Shown one piece after another: positions 47,044-58,492 of a stretch of 64,000 bases of DNA (its first letter is position 1; each line of letters opens with the position of its first letter). The stretch lies in the NCBI RefSeq assembly GCF_000143535.2, contig NC_037310.1, forward strand, positions 3,596,001 to 3,660,000, in the 5' to 3' direction. This stretch comes from Botrytis cinerea B05.10 (taxonomy: Eukaryota; Ascomycota; Leotiomycetes; Helotiales; Sclerotiniaceae). The notes under the pieces are model-generated. The model worked only from the letters and a program-made list of their open reading frames with translations. It was not told where the DNA came from and ran no database searches. The position numbers were made by a program, and so were the translations under genes.

Positions 47044-47631
47044 TTGTTGGCCGCTTCAAGTTGGTCCCCCACGCGGTCTTTTACCTTCCCACACTATTGT
47101 AAGAACCCAAGTAGCCACGATGATCCAACAAAGGATTACCCACCAACAAGCCATCACTATCGGTTTCGGATCTGGAATTCTGTCTGTCTCGTATCGACAC
47201 CAGTGATTTTGGGCATTCATTCTGCCCACTCGTCAACTCTGTTTGCCATCCTATCTGATGATCTCACCCAGTGGCAAGAAGAGGTTGGCCTTCCACTTAC
47301 CGAGAAACTTCACACAGCAAACATGGACACTATCTCGCAGAACACAGGATGCAATCTTTTTACCCTATTGCCAAAAGATTCTAGACATTCCCCGCTCAGA
47401 ACATCGCCACTATACAACTTGATATTGCAAGAAGCAGCTAGTGGATCGTCTAACAATGTAGGAAAAGCAGAGGCGTTTTGGTTTCGAATTGATATATATA
47501 AATTTCTGACATGTTTACCGATTCAATTACTTCAAAATAGCGCGCGAATTCAAGGCGAGAAAGCGAGAAAATACCTAGACTGGGTGTCTGTACGTACATG
47601 GAGAAAACATTTCTGGGAAGGGAGTGGATAG
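47044..47631 (+). other. Unassigned 195-codon open frame
   Basis: The frame opens with TTG rather than ATG; internal ATGs are late (NMDTISQ, about residue 94). The C-terminal half (EAFWFRIDIYKFLTCLPIQL; GEKARKYLDWVSVRTWRKHF) is ordered-looking and not low-complexity. It could be a terminal exon of a gene whose 5' part I cannot find, or a decayed gene. No domain is recognised. Confidence 0.25.
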
Positions 47632-48757
47632 TTTGGGTTTGGAGATGGGTAGACGAGGGTGAGAGTGAGCATGAGCACTTCGGGCACCGACAACAAAAGT
47701 AGGTAATGTAGATTACTATCAAAAAATACAAACGAATGAATGAAGAAAGAGATTCCAATATCAATATCAATATCTCACCGAACAAGTTGATATCTGTCCG
47801 TAAAAATGAAAACGAAAACAAAAATAAATCAACGTGCATATTTCCATCAGCAGTATACCAACCAACATAAGCGCTTTCCTAAGATAGACGCAAACCCAGA
47901 TTTCCCACTCGCATAAATCACAAATCACAAATCACAGGAATGATAAACCCGTCTCATAATACGATAAATCAGATCTGCCCCCCTACAATCTAATAGCATA
48001 TCTACTCGCTCTACTTTCAAATATCTATCTATATATTTATGTATGTATCGCTCACCTCACCTAACCTCACCTCACCTAACCCTAATCCCAGAACGCAATG
48101 CGTATCTACTGGTACACATAACTATCTATCCCAGCATAAAACCCAACCAGGCGCGCCGCGCCCGCATCAGCATCAGCATTCACCTCCTCAAAAACGCGGG
48201 GTCAGCTCGTCCGTTCGACGCGCTTGAAATACTAGGTAGGTCAAACAAATAAGAAAGAAGGTGGGGAAAAGCGTGGCGAGGCGAGGTCACTTCGATTTTT
48301 TATTTTATGTCATGACCCCTGGATGGGACCCATTTAAATAGGCTGGTAGGGTAGGTAGGTCGATACGTATGGACGATAATGTCAGATGTATATGTAAGAT
48401 GTGATGTGATGTGATGTGATGTGATGTGTAAGATTTGATCTGTCGGTCTATCATCTATATATATATATATGAGCATAATGTACGTATGTATGTATGTATA
48501 GGTTCAGAGATACGATATGATGTGAACGGAACGAAAGGGAATGATAATACATAGGTGATACATAGCAGTGAGCGCAAGCAAATTAATTCGTCGCGGATTC
48601 TGGAAAGGTTTTTATTTATTTATATCCTCATCGCGGTTTGATGCGCAGTCTTTGATGAGGAGATTTAAATCTCGGGTACTTTCCACGTGGTGGTTGATTC
48701 GATATTGAACGATCATTGGTAATTCCAGCACCGCATTCTTTTGATCACTACAAAAAC

Positions 48758-49861
48758 ATGGGTATACTATCTTCCAAGAATCAATTTCCAGTTGATGGCA
48801 AGGTGAGTTAGTTGTCTGTTAATCGACATCATCCATCCACCGATCCATCAAACCCAAAACTAACCCCCTCAAAGACCATCCTCATCACCGGCGGCTCGCG
48901 CGGCATGGGCCAAGAAGTCGGCCATCAACTCTCCCAAAAAGGCGCCAACATCGTGATCGTGGCGCGCGATGCTCAAAAACTGCAACAGGCAATCTCCTAC
49001 ATCCAACTCGGGGCCGCCAATCCCGAAACCCAGCGTTTCCACCACATCAGCGCGGATTTGTGCTCCGCGACCGAGTGCGCACGTGTGATTGACGAGGTGG
49101 TGGCGTGGAATGGGGCGCCCCCGGATACAGTGTGGTGTTGTGCCGGGAGTGCGTATCCGGCGCTGTTTGTCGACACGCCGGTGGAGCAGATTGAGAAACA
49201 GATGGCGAGTAATTATATGACGAGTGCGTATATGGCGCATGCGGTATTGAGAAGTTGGCTCAAGCCGTTGGAAGATTCAAAGACCCGTGATGCCGCGTCT
49301 AGTAAAGCGGAGCGTAAGAGCAGTATTCAGCCGCCTGCGCGCCATCTCATTTTCACAGCGTCGTTTGTGGCGCTTTATAGTTTTGCGGGATATGCGCCGT
49401 ATAGTCCTTCCAAAGCGGCTCTGCGCTCTCTTTCCGATTCACTTTCACAGGAAATGAATTTATATGCTGCGGCTTTTCCAGAGGCACCGCGGGTTCGTGT
49501 ACATACTATTTTTCCAGCTACCATTTTGACGGAGTCTTACGAGACGGAAAATCTTACCAAGCATGGTCTCACCTTGCAGCTCGAAGAAGGCGATGACGGT
49601 CGAACACCACATGTTATAGCGGAAAGGAGTATTAAGGGGCTAGAGGGAGGGGAGGAACTCGTCACGACGGATATACTCACGTGGTTAGTTAAAGGAGGTG
49701 TGCTTGGAGGTAGTGTGAGGGGTGGATTTGGAAGAGTTATTTTGAGTTGGATGTTGGCTGGTTTGATGGGCATCGTAATGGTATTTGTTAGGGCGGATAT
49801 GGATCGGAAGGCTAGAGCTTGGGGAAGGAAATTTGGGGTGGCTAGGAGTGCGACGAAATGA
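48758..49861 (+). CDS. TSC10: 3-ketodihydrosphingosine reductase (short-chain dehydrogenase)
   Basis: Reduces 3-ketodihydrosphingosine to dihydrosphingosine with NADPH, the second step of sphingolipid synthesis at the ER. Exons 48758-48802 and 48875-49861 give 343 aa; the 72-nt intron falls just before the dinucleotide motif, so GK-TILITGGSRGMGQEVG is rebuilt with TGGSRGMG. NADPH preference fits the VARDAQKL segment. The active site is SDR-type, with FTASFVALYSFAGYAPYSPSK supplying Ser and YxxxK in two parts (TASF; YSPSK). The C-terminal hydrophobic stretch VILSWMLAGLMGIVMVFV is the ER anchor expected for Tsc10/KSR. The start of exon 2 is distinctly GC-rich. The family assignment over other SDRs rests on this anchor, the N-X-Y/T pattern and overall length. 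Confidence 0.85.
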
Positions 49862-52800
49862 TTTTTGGGTATAGATGTAATCTCATCATGTTATCAAATG
49901 TTCTCATGTGAACAGGAAAGCGTTTTAGAGTTGTGTAGGCCTGAGTGTGGTTATCGACCATGATGCAATTTTCCACATTCATTTCCCATTTTGTCCTTAC
50001 ATGTTGCCCTAGAATCCATGATGTTTCCAATCTACGAGAATTGCTGTTAGTAGAGACTTGGTCATGAATTTTGCTGAAGAATGTGTGAAAATATATACTG
50101 AATGGTTACTAGTGAACGTTTGTCACTGGCACGATAGAGTGGATAACGAAACCTCAGAATGAATTGTGATTATAGAACTCTATACCTATACCAGGAAGTA
50201 TTTCAAACAATAACTCCGAAATTAAGCTTCACATAGAAAAAGCCATCGATGAAATCAAATCTCCCAGCCGTTGCGACAGAACTTAAAGAGCATATTATGC
50301 GAGCGCAGAAAGAGTTTCTTCCATCTACCCCATCCTTCCTCAATCCCCACCAGCCTAAAAGGATGAGTTTTCTCTGCATTCAAATCGTGATCTACTCTTT
50401 TTCATGTGGAGTTGCTTTCAAAATCTTTTCAACACTCCTGAGTATCCTAGGACAGTTTTGTAAAATTGGGTATCGAAACTCCACTATCCCATTATCAATA
50501 GATATCGAAGAATTATCATTCCTGAGAAATCGCAAAAATTATACTTCAACATCTCACTTCATCTCGGACATTCATGCTTCATTATGTTGATGCATACACC
50601 CATTAGAAGATATTAGGCTTCCTAAAGAAGACTAATGAGCGTAGGGGAGAATAGTAATGAAGGGTAACAAAGGGTCATGAATAGATATATCTAATTATAA
50701 ATTCAGAGCCCAGATCTGGCTCAAGGACAAACGAAATTGGTAACGAAAGAATCGTTCCCAGAATGTGAATTGATGAGGAGCTGTGGCCGCATACTGTGGA
50801 TCATTGCTGGTGCAGATGGATGGTGGGGAGCTTCAATTGTGAACTCCTGCTGGAGTTCATCTGGCCAGAACCTTATGGAGTAGAATATCAAGATCTCCAG
50901 AATAATGCGGGTCAAATACTCAGTTGGATGCCACATACACATACACATCAGCAGCTGGTCTTTATCGTTATCCATTGCCGTGTTCCAGACTTCTCCCCAA
51001 AATTTCAACGTTTAGGGTAAATGAAGGGTATAATTAGGACAAATGCAATGCTATGCAAACACAAAAAGTCTGCTTCCTCGCCCACTCAAGCTGAACAGTA
51101 GATTCAGGATAAATGCACTGCTTATATGCTGCATTCATACTAGGACACTCCCAGATGTTCACAAGAGAGCATAATTGAGACCGAGATTACCGACTACGCT
51201 TGAAGCACACAAATGGAAAATAGCAAGCGCGATAAATACATCTCAAACATCCGCAAAATGAAAACTCTTTCTATGCAAAATTAATACTGAGTCGTGTTCT
51301 GTACTAACAGCACGTGGATGCATTGGATGAAATGAATGAAGACTTTCTAGGGGGGGACTACCGTTTGATATCAGATGAAAATGCATGTCTCTACTAGGTA
51401 CCTAGCTACATACGGAGTACAACGGCGGACGAGCAATCAAAGATAAAAATAGAAAAAGCAAAGATTCTCACGTGACGCTACCAAGTCTCCTAAATTTGTT
51501 GCATAGCCACGTTTTTGATCCATACGATCCGTTACCATGGTACAAAGAAGTACCGCGCGCGTGGGCTATCACCAACTAACAGACTCACCATGGCCAACCC
51601 AACGCATGTATGATCGTTATCTGCAGAAAAGGTACTCGGTGCGCAGAAAGTAAGATGCCTCTCCGCATTGTCTGAGTGGTGTTATGTACGTAATTCGCAA
51701 TCCGTAATCCGTAGCCCGTACTCCGTCAACCCAATGCATTTATGTACGCGCATCAATTATTGTAAAACAGTTACTGGGAGAAATGACGACCCCTTTGGTT
51801 CGTGTTTTCTACTTCGGTTGGCAGACGAATGGATCACAGACGGCAAAAGAGAGGTGTTCGCTGTTCCTGGCTAAGGAAACGGAACCTGCTTTTGAATCGG
51901 CCGTTTTCTTTTTTCGTGCATGTGAATTGTCCAATCGAGACAATCCAATCTTGTGACATCCACTCCTTCGTACGTTTGAAGGACGGATAGTCGGAAAAAG
52001 ACACGGTACCGGCAGGGACAAAGAAGATGGGGATGTCCGTCGAATACGATGCATAATAGCGCTTTGAAAAGCAATATAACGACAAAAGGAATTGATGCCG
52101 AGCATTCGAAAGAAAGGGATTAGAATTTGGTCTTTCTTTTTCCGAACTCCATGGTGGTTCCTGGCTTGGTGAAAGTGCCGGCATGGACATGGGCATGGAT
52201 GGGTTAAACGTTCGCTCATCCACGAACCCACTTTGGACGAGAAGAGAATGCGGCGGTGAGAGAAAGGATTCTGAATTGACGTTTGTCCTGCACTCGTATT
52301 AGCTCCAATGGAGGGCTCACACGGCGTTACCCTCATACACACGGCTATCGTATTGTCCACTGTAGCAGCACTCTGGCGAGGAAAGGAAATGAGCATACGC
52401 AAAGATGCCCACAGGCACTAGACACAGCCTGCGATTGAAATCCTATCGCTATGGCGACTCTGCTTTGATCTCTGAGGTATCTGAACAGAAATTGTGCAAT
52501 GAATCTATGAATCTATGATGGTACTTGCGCCTCGCGTCGTGGCCGTGCAGTTAGTTCCCAGGTGGGTGGTTTGATATGCAATGCATGACTGCAAGAGGGA
52601 GGGTGGTGACTCGTGCAAAACTCTCTGGTTGCGGTTGTGATGGCAATGTGTGCAGGATTCCAATTGATTAGATTTGGCCTGCTGTATACTCTGCAGATGC
52701 GAGATAGAGGCCGGTGGTGCTCGACTATTTGCGGAGAGACAATCTCGAAAGCATTACGACCTCCCAACCGATATCCTTACGAATGCAATCCACTTCCTGC

Positions 52801-53710
52801 GCAGGAGCAGACAGCATTGCGAGCATAAAAGTCTTTCGCTCATATCGTTTGCCAACCTTATTGCTGGCAATATCTTGCTCCCATCCCCATCCCTACCCCC
52901 CGTGTTCATTATCAGGTCAATCCATAACCACATCGAGCTATCTAATCGTAAAACTAGTCAGAATTCATGTGCAAGTGGAGGTTTGTCTGGTCCCGCGTCT
53001 AATACCATCCAACCTTTTCCGTCGTAGAAGCTTTAGAAGAAGACGGAATAGTTTAGGCTAAGCAGAAAAGCCAAAGTTTGTAGATAGACAGTCTTATAGT
53101 CTTATAGTCTCATAGTCCCTACATTCCATAGACCAAACCTTGAAATCCTCGTACGCGACCACTTTCATGGCTGTTTCATCACTCCGCGCTTCTTCCCAGC
53201 ACTTCCAGTGATCTTTTTCTCTCCCTCGCCCTCTCATGATACTTTCTCTGCCTACCGCTCCTCGAATATCAATGTCTCTTGACAGTGGATCAAAGCAAGG
53301 ATTATAGATCAAGCAGGCAAGCAAGCATTTTCACTGCACTGCGACCGAACTACAAGGGGGTTTCAAACCTTCATCCAAACGAATTTGCTGCGAAAGAGTG
53401 CGGGAAGAGGGACAGTTCTGGGATCCATCTTCACCCATTAATCTACATGCTTCCGAAAAGAGTTATTACGAAGCACTGAGTAGACCCAGAACAGCATTTG
53501 GTGCCAGTTCCATCCGCACGAACCACCCCGCGCGACAGAACGGAAAGTGTGCGAAGTGCGAAGTATATTTTTATTATTTAGGATTTGTGATAGAGATATT
53601 GACGGGTACCTGAAGGCTGTGCAAGTGTGTAGGGTGCACACGAGATAATCTATCAGAACCCTTGGCTTGTTGGGCCCTGAAAGAGGTCATCGGCGGATAA
53701 CAGGGGGAAA
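49862..53710. other. 3.8-kb gap, mostly without features
   Basis: A 113-codon ATG frame (50249-50590) with a hydrophobic centre is the only plausible small gene. TCCGTA-type short repeats lie at 51697-51731. Minus frames at 51809-52402 overlap each other and lack domains. From 53090 the sequence becomes the promoter of the RhoGAP gene. No transposon ends seen. Confidence 0.45.
50249..50590 (+). CDS. Doubtful small protein, 113 aa
   Basis: A genuine ATG opens a 113-codon frame beginning MKSNLPAVATELKEHIMRAQ. A hydrophobic stretch, FLCIQIVIYSFSCGVAF, lies at about residues 40-56 and could be one membrane helix. No family, intron or neighbour supports it; its length is within chance for A/T-rich sequence. 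Confidence 0.25.
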   Translation: MKSNLPAVATELKEHIMRAQKEFLPSTPSFLNPHQPKRMSFLCIQIVIYSFSCGVAFKIFSTLLSILGQFCKIGYRNSTIPLSIDIEELSFLRNRKNYTSTSHFISDIHASLC

Positions 53711-56196
53711 ATGGGAAGAAAAAATGGCCTACAGCCGCTGACGCTGGAACCCGGTACAGGAGGAAGAGTTAACGTTAATGGTGCAGAACTTATTACCATT
53801 CAACAAAGTCCCAGATCTCCTTTGAGTGCCAAATCCCCAAGATCGCCGAGGTCTCCCTTCAAGTTTAACACAAAGAAATCGCAATTGCTGCATCAGGCTC
53901 GAAGTCAAGCTCAAGAACAAGAACAACAACAACAACAACTACTCCAACTCCAACAAGAACAAGAGCAACACCCCCTCCAACTCCAACTCCAAGAACGGGA
54001 ACGGGAACAGGAACAGGAACATTACCAGAGAGACGAAACTTCTTCCATGCAAGAGGTCTATCCGCAGACATCCGAAAAAGATCCAGCAATTACCATTGGT
54101 CCTGGAGGTGGAAGTGGAAGTGGAAGTGGAAGTGGAATACCAACATCACAAACTCTTCCTTCGCTTTCTGCATATCAATCTTCCTCCTCTCCACGGACGC
54201 CAGATAAGGTCGTCGGCATCAAGGAAAAAGCTTCACGAACCGGATTCTTTTCAAATTATAAAGCGGCAAAAAGTGCAAGTAAACTTCAATCGTCCTCTTC
54301 ATCAAATATATCACGCCAAGTGAATGTTGTCGAGGACAATAATATGTCCAGAGACACAGACCGCCCTGCGATGAGCGGAAAGGTTTCATCACAGGACACT
54401 AAAAGAAGTGGTACGACCCATTCTGTTTCGTCCCTTCCTCTTCAGACAATAATGTTGTTGGGTAATTAATCCATGCTAAGTGATTCACATAAACTAATCC
54501 TTTTCAAAATAGAATCAGGTCCTGCTGGATCTTCATTAGTTAGAAAACCGGTCGGGGTTCAGTCAAGATCTGACGCCTCGCTGGCATCATCAACGAACGA
54601 CTCCCCACAACAAAATTCCGATTCCAATTCAATCAATAATCGAAAGAATAAACCGAAGCAATTCAGTCTCCTCGGCAGAACTAGATCGTTACGAGATGAG
54701 AATAGCCCCGCTGAGCCTTCTCCGCCAAAAAATAATTATTTGGATCCTGATTTATCTACCCATCAATACACAGGCTCTTCAAGTTCTGTAAAGACTACAA
54801 CACCGGCTCGAAGCGACGACGATAGAAATTGTAGGGAGATGTCGACTCCAACCAATCATCGACAACGATCGGAAGACCGTCAACACAGCCGCTCCAGAGA
54901 AAATCGTGGGAAGGATTCCATGAGAGAAAATACCAAGGAGCACACGAAGGATAATAGCAGAAATCAATCGTCCTTTTCTACAACATTTAAAGAGGCCGGC
55001 GGACACGCATTCTTCAACAACATCAAATCACAAGCAACGAAGGGAGCTGGAGCAATACACAAGAATCTATTTGGAAAGGGAGGACGCAGTGGTAGCTCTT
55101 CGCACAAGGAACCCTCAGTCGATGATGAGCATTATGTTTTAAAGGTCATCAATAAGCCACTTGTCGAGCAAACTCGGCTCACTAGAATATCAAAGAGATT
55201 GGAAGATTCAAGGGACAAGACGGAGTTTTGGATGCCATCTTTCCCTTGGAGGGCGATTGACTATCTGAATTATAAGGGAAGCGATGTAGAGGGACTTTAC
55301 AGAGTACCTGGAAGCGGACCACAGGTTAAAAAGTGGCAGAGGAGATTCGACGAAGGTTTGCAGATTCTTTCTTTGATGATTCTTGAGAATATACTAACAC
55401 GCCGCTAGAGCTTGATATCGATCTCTTCGAATGTGATGACCTCTACGATATAAATATCATTGGCTCAATGCTTAAAGCATGGCTTCGCGAACTCCCCGAC
55501 GAACTGCTTCCCAGAGCTGCACAAGATCGAATTGCTAGAGAATGTGCGGGTTCTGAGGAGGTTCCACAACAACTTGTCGACGAATTATCTAACCTCTCTC
55601 CCTTCAATTACTACCTCCTCTTCGCCATCACTTGTCATCTATCTCTGCTACTCGCCCATTCCGAGAAAAATAAGATGGACTTCAGGAATTTATGTATATG
55701 CTTTCAACCTTGTATGAAGATGGATGCATTCTGTTTCAAATTCCTTGTTTGTGACTGGAGAGATTGTTGGAAGGGCTGTAAGACCGAAGCAGTATATATT
55801 GAACAGGAGTACATGCTTTTTGACCAGATGCCACCCGGAAGTGCTGGTGGACGAAGTAGCACTGCAGTTGAGAGTCATGATGAAAGGAATGTTAGCAGTT
55901 CTGACAGCAGCAAGCCATCGAGTGTCAGCCTCGAGAACCAGGGCAGAAAACATAGCCACGAGAAACGACGAAAAGCCAGCGGCGAAAAAAATCAACGCAG
56001 AAGCCCGGATAGCGAAAGAAGTCAAAGACAGATTCAAGTGGAGAATCACAGGGAGGGTGCCATGAGTCAGAGCAATAGCATGAATAGTATCGATACTGTC
56101 AGTACAACTTTAACTGTTATACAGGCGACGCCGCCTCGAAATGGAGATATGAGACCACTGAGTCCTATCAAGCCACTCTCTCCTATTGGTTTCTAA
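53711..56196 (+). CDS. Rho GTPase-activating protein (RhoGAP domain)
   Basis: Three exons, 53711-54461, 54513-55355 and 55409-56196, give 793 aa. The N-terminal half is disordered: SPRSP repeats, a Gln/Glu/Leu tract (QEQEQQQQQLLQLQQEQEQ), a GSGSGSGSG run and Ser-rich stretches. The RhoGAP domain spans about residues 440-610: FGKGG near its start, then DVEGLYRVPGSGPQVKKWQ with the arginine finger in GLYR. After intron 2 come NIIGSMLKAWLRELPDELLP and LSPFNYYLLFAITCHLSLLL, then KMDFRNLCICFQPCMKMD with the Asn that stabilises the site. The C-terminus is basic and Ser-rich. It accelerates GTP hydrolysis on a Rho-family protein, linking to polarity, actin or cell-wall signalling; which Rho is not readable. 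Confidence 0.9.
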
Positions 56197-57523
56197 ATTT
56201 CATCTGCTCAAAACCACAAAACTAAAGAATTTAATAGATGGGCTTTTGAAAAGTCACACCAGAAGGTCGCACATCACCATCATAATTCTACCTCTACATA
56301 TTAGGACGATACGGGTTTCTCACAAAATCGTACGAACTAAAGATACAGCGACAAAATGACATTTTCCTCGGTCGATTTTTTTTCATTGCTTACGAACTTT
56401 GGTAAATGGAATGGACTGAACGCATTCGACGAATTTCCTTCAGTATCACGCACAAACTACCGATGAGATCTATTCTACACACATTTCTCGACGTTCGTTT
56501 TGTTTGTTCATGCAACACAAGTATTTCCTTCTTTCCCATTTCATTTCAATTCAATGGAATGGTTTTTTTTTTTTTTTTTTTTTTTACAAAATCTTCATGC
56601 GTGCTTGTTTTGTTGAATACCCCCAGCGCAGCATGTTTGAATCTTGACGGCACAAAGCATATTAGCACAGAAGGCGGGGTTAATAATGGATGGATGGACG
56701 GATGGGGTATGGGATTTGGAAATGGACTGGTGGTATATGGAGTGGATTGTTACTTTGATTTTTGAGGGATTATAAGCGTGGGGCGTGATGGAGATGGATG
56801 GATGGATGGAGGCTGGAATGAATTATTAGGAAGTTTAGAGACGAATAAGGAGGCGCAATTCGCTTCAGGTCCTCGAGACCGGCTCGCTATTAGGCACATG
56901 AGAGATGAGGACGGCGGAGAGGAAAGCAGGGCTTGTTTGTACGATAGGGGAATATGTTATGTTTGGAGCAATGGAGTCCAGAGACCATAGATTGCCTAGC
57001 TAGGGCCAAAGAGCGCATTGGGGGACAGTGTGAAGAACATCAGAGATCATGGGCATGGATTTGAAATTAATGCCATGTACCATTTTGACTCGGTTTTCTT
57101 CCTTTGATATTACCGACGTGATGTGAACTGATGTAATTAATATTAATATTTGACAGTGCTTTGAAACCAGTAGTAGGCGGGGCGGATGAGGGAAGGAGGA
57201 TGGACTAATCCTGCATTTGTATTTTATTTCTGCAATCATTGAATGTCTTGCCATTTACATCTTCTCGCATGAATTTAAATTGTTCAATACCATTGCTATA
57301 TACTATTATAACTCTTGAATTTCTCAATTGTGTGTTCCTGTGATCTATTGTCTTCCGACGTATGATGTAACACTTTTTCCTTTCCACAAGCAATGATTGC
57401 CCTGATAACGCCAATGAGAATCCATTCCAACGCCATACAATGAAGTCCACCCGCCATGAAATCATCCAACTTTCCCCGTGCTTCCCTTCATCGCATATGA
57501 GCCAACGCTCAAATCCCAACAAT
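56197..57523. other. Convergent intergenic region, RhoGAP and RRS1 3' sides
   Basis: No gene seen. Holds a T-run of more than 20 at about 56563-56585 and GGATGGAT repeats (about 56690-56705 and 56795-56812). Frames at 56406-56990 run through these low-complexity tracts. Confidence 0.5.
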
Positions 57524-58236
57524 TTAATCCCTTTTTCCTCCGTGGTTCTTTCTGTCGTTTCTCTCATTCTTCCTTTGCATTCTCTCATTCCTCCTAACCT
57601 TTTCTTTTCTTTCCCGTCTTCCATCGTTTTGTCTTTCAGTCCCCTCCTTTCTCTCACGCTCCTTATTCTCATTAACCTCCACAATCCAGTCATCTTCTCC
57701 CTTCTTGTTGATTCCCTTGTATCCCCATTTGGGAACCCATTCGCCGGTAGATTCATCATATACAAGCTTCTTCTTGGCTTCGGCAGTCTTGGGCTTGATA
57801 CCCTTTTTAGCTGCGAATTTTTGCCAGGTGGTTTGAGCGACTGGGGGAGGAAGAGGCTGGAGATGTGTTAGCATGTGTCAACTATCAATTCAAACACCAA
57901 TTTGCAATCTCTAAATTGAGAGAATGCAAAAGGGAAAAAAAATCTAAACCGCATAATTACCTTTTCACGAGGCAACTTTGTAGCAATTCCAGGTAAACTC
58001 AGTAATACACCGTTTGGCGTCGATGCGATGGGACAGGTGCTCAACAATTGGTTCAATAATGCTTGCGCACCATCTCTGGCAGTCGCAGCTAGATCATCTT
58101 CGAGATTTGCGGAGGTGGTGAGGAGAAGCGGATTGGGGTCTTCGGCGAGGAGGAGACCAAGATCGAATGTATAAGGTGTGGGTTTGTTGACTGTGATGGG
58201 GAGCTTGGATGGTTTCTGGGGGGCGTCTTCGGACAT
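57524..58236 (-). CDS. RRS1: Ribosome biogenesis regulator Rrs1
   Basis: Exons (minus) 58236-57961 and 57856-57524 give 202 aa, the size of yeast Rrs1 (203). Rrs1 works with Rpf2 to bring 5S RNP into pre-60S particles in the nucleolus. Typical landmarks are NKPTPYTFDLGLLLAEDPNPL, LLNQLLSTCPIA, VLLSLPGIATKLPREK and, after the splice, PLPPPVAQTTWQKFAAKKGI, with WVPKWGYKGINK near the middle. The C-terminal ~45 residues are almost wholly charged (Arg/Lys/Glu), as in other Rrs1 proteins. The splice after EK is phase 0. The gene is divergent from the mitochondrial ribosomal protein mS29, with 256 bp between start codons. Confidence 0.95.
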
Positions 58237-58492
58237 ATTGGATGTAAGGTTGAAAAATTAATTGAATGGGTGAAGATTGGGTTTGTTTTTCATAGAGGAG
58301 GAGAAATTGAGATTGAGATAGAGGAAATAAAATAAATTTTGGACTGCTGCTTTTGCGGGAGGATCCTTGTGCGGCCGCAATTTAGCGCGGGATATGTTTG
58401 ATCCTAGTCGAGAAAGATTTCTGGAGCGAGAGAGAGGGACGACACGTCGAGAGGAATTGGACCCTTTGAAACTCACTGCAGCAATCGCAGAT
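58237..58492. promoter_or_regulatory. Divergent RRS1 / mS29 promoter
   Basis: 256 bp separate the two ATGs, so both core promoters lie here. Next to RRS1 is TGAAAAATTA (58251-58260), close to the yeast RRPE consensus TGAAAAATTT that marks ribosome-biogenesis genes, though it sits only 15 nt from the ATG. Near the middle is a GC-rich patch with GCGGCCGC (about 58371-58378). The plus frame is open from 58367 and has an earlier ATG at 58394, less likely as the mS29 start. Confidence 0.6.

Larger units (their letters stand above)
44442..48757. other. 4.3-kb intergenic region with minor frames and repeats
   Basis: No recognised gene. It holds a 45-bp tandem duplication (46026-46135), a 195-codon frame of unknown merit (47044-47631, no ATG at its start), short CACCTAACCT repeats (48051-48086), (GTGAT)5 at 48401-48425 and TATATA (48457-48472). 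Sequence from 48640 is probably the promoter of the next gene. Confidence 0.45.

Noticed and set aside
48076..48086. CCTAACCCTAA resembling telomere repeat
   Set aside because: Under two units, embedded in CACCTAACCT repeats; too short for an interstitial telomere.
51809..52402. 197-codon minus frame
   Set aside because: No domain, overlaps two other minus frames in other phases, atypical composition.
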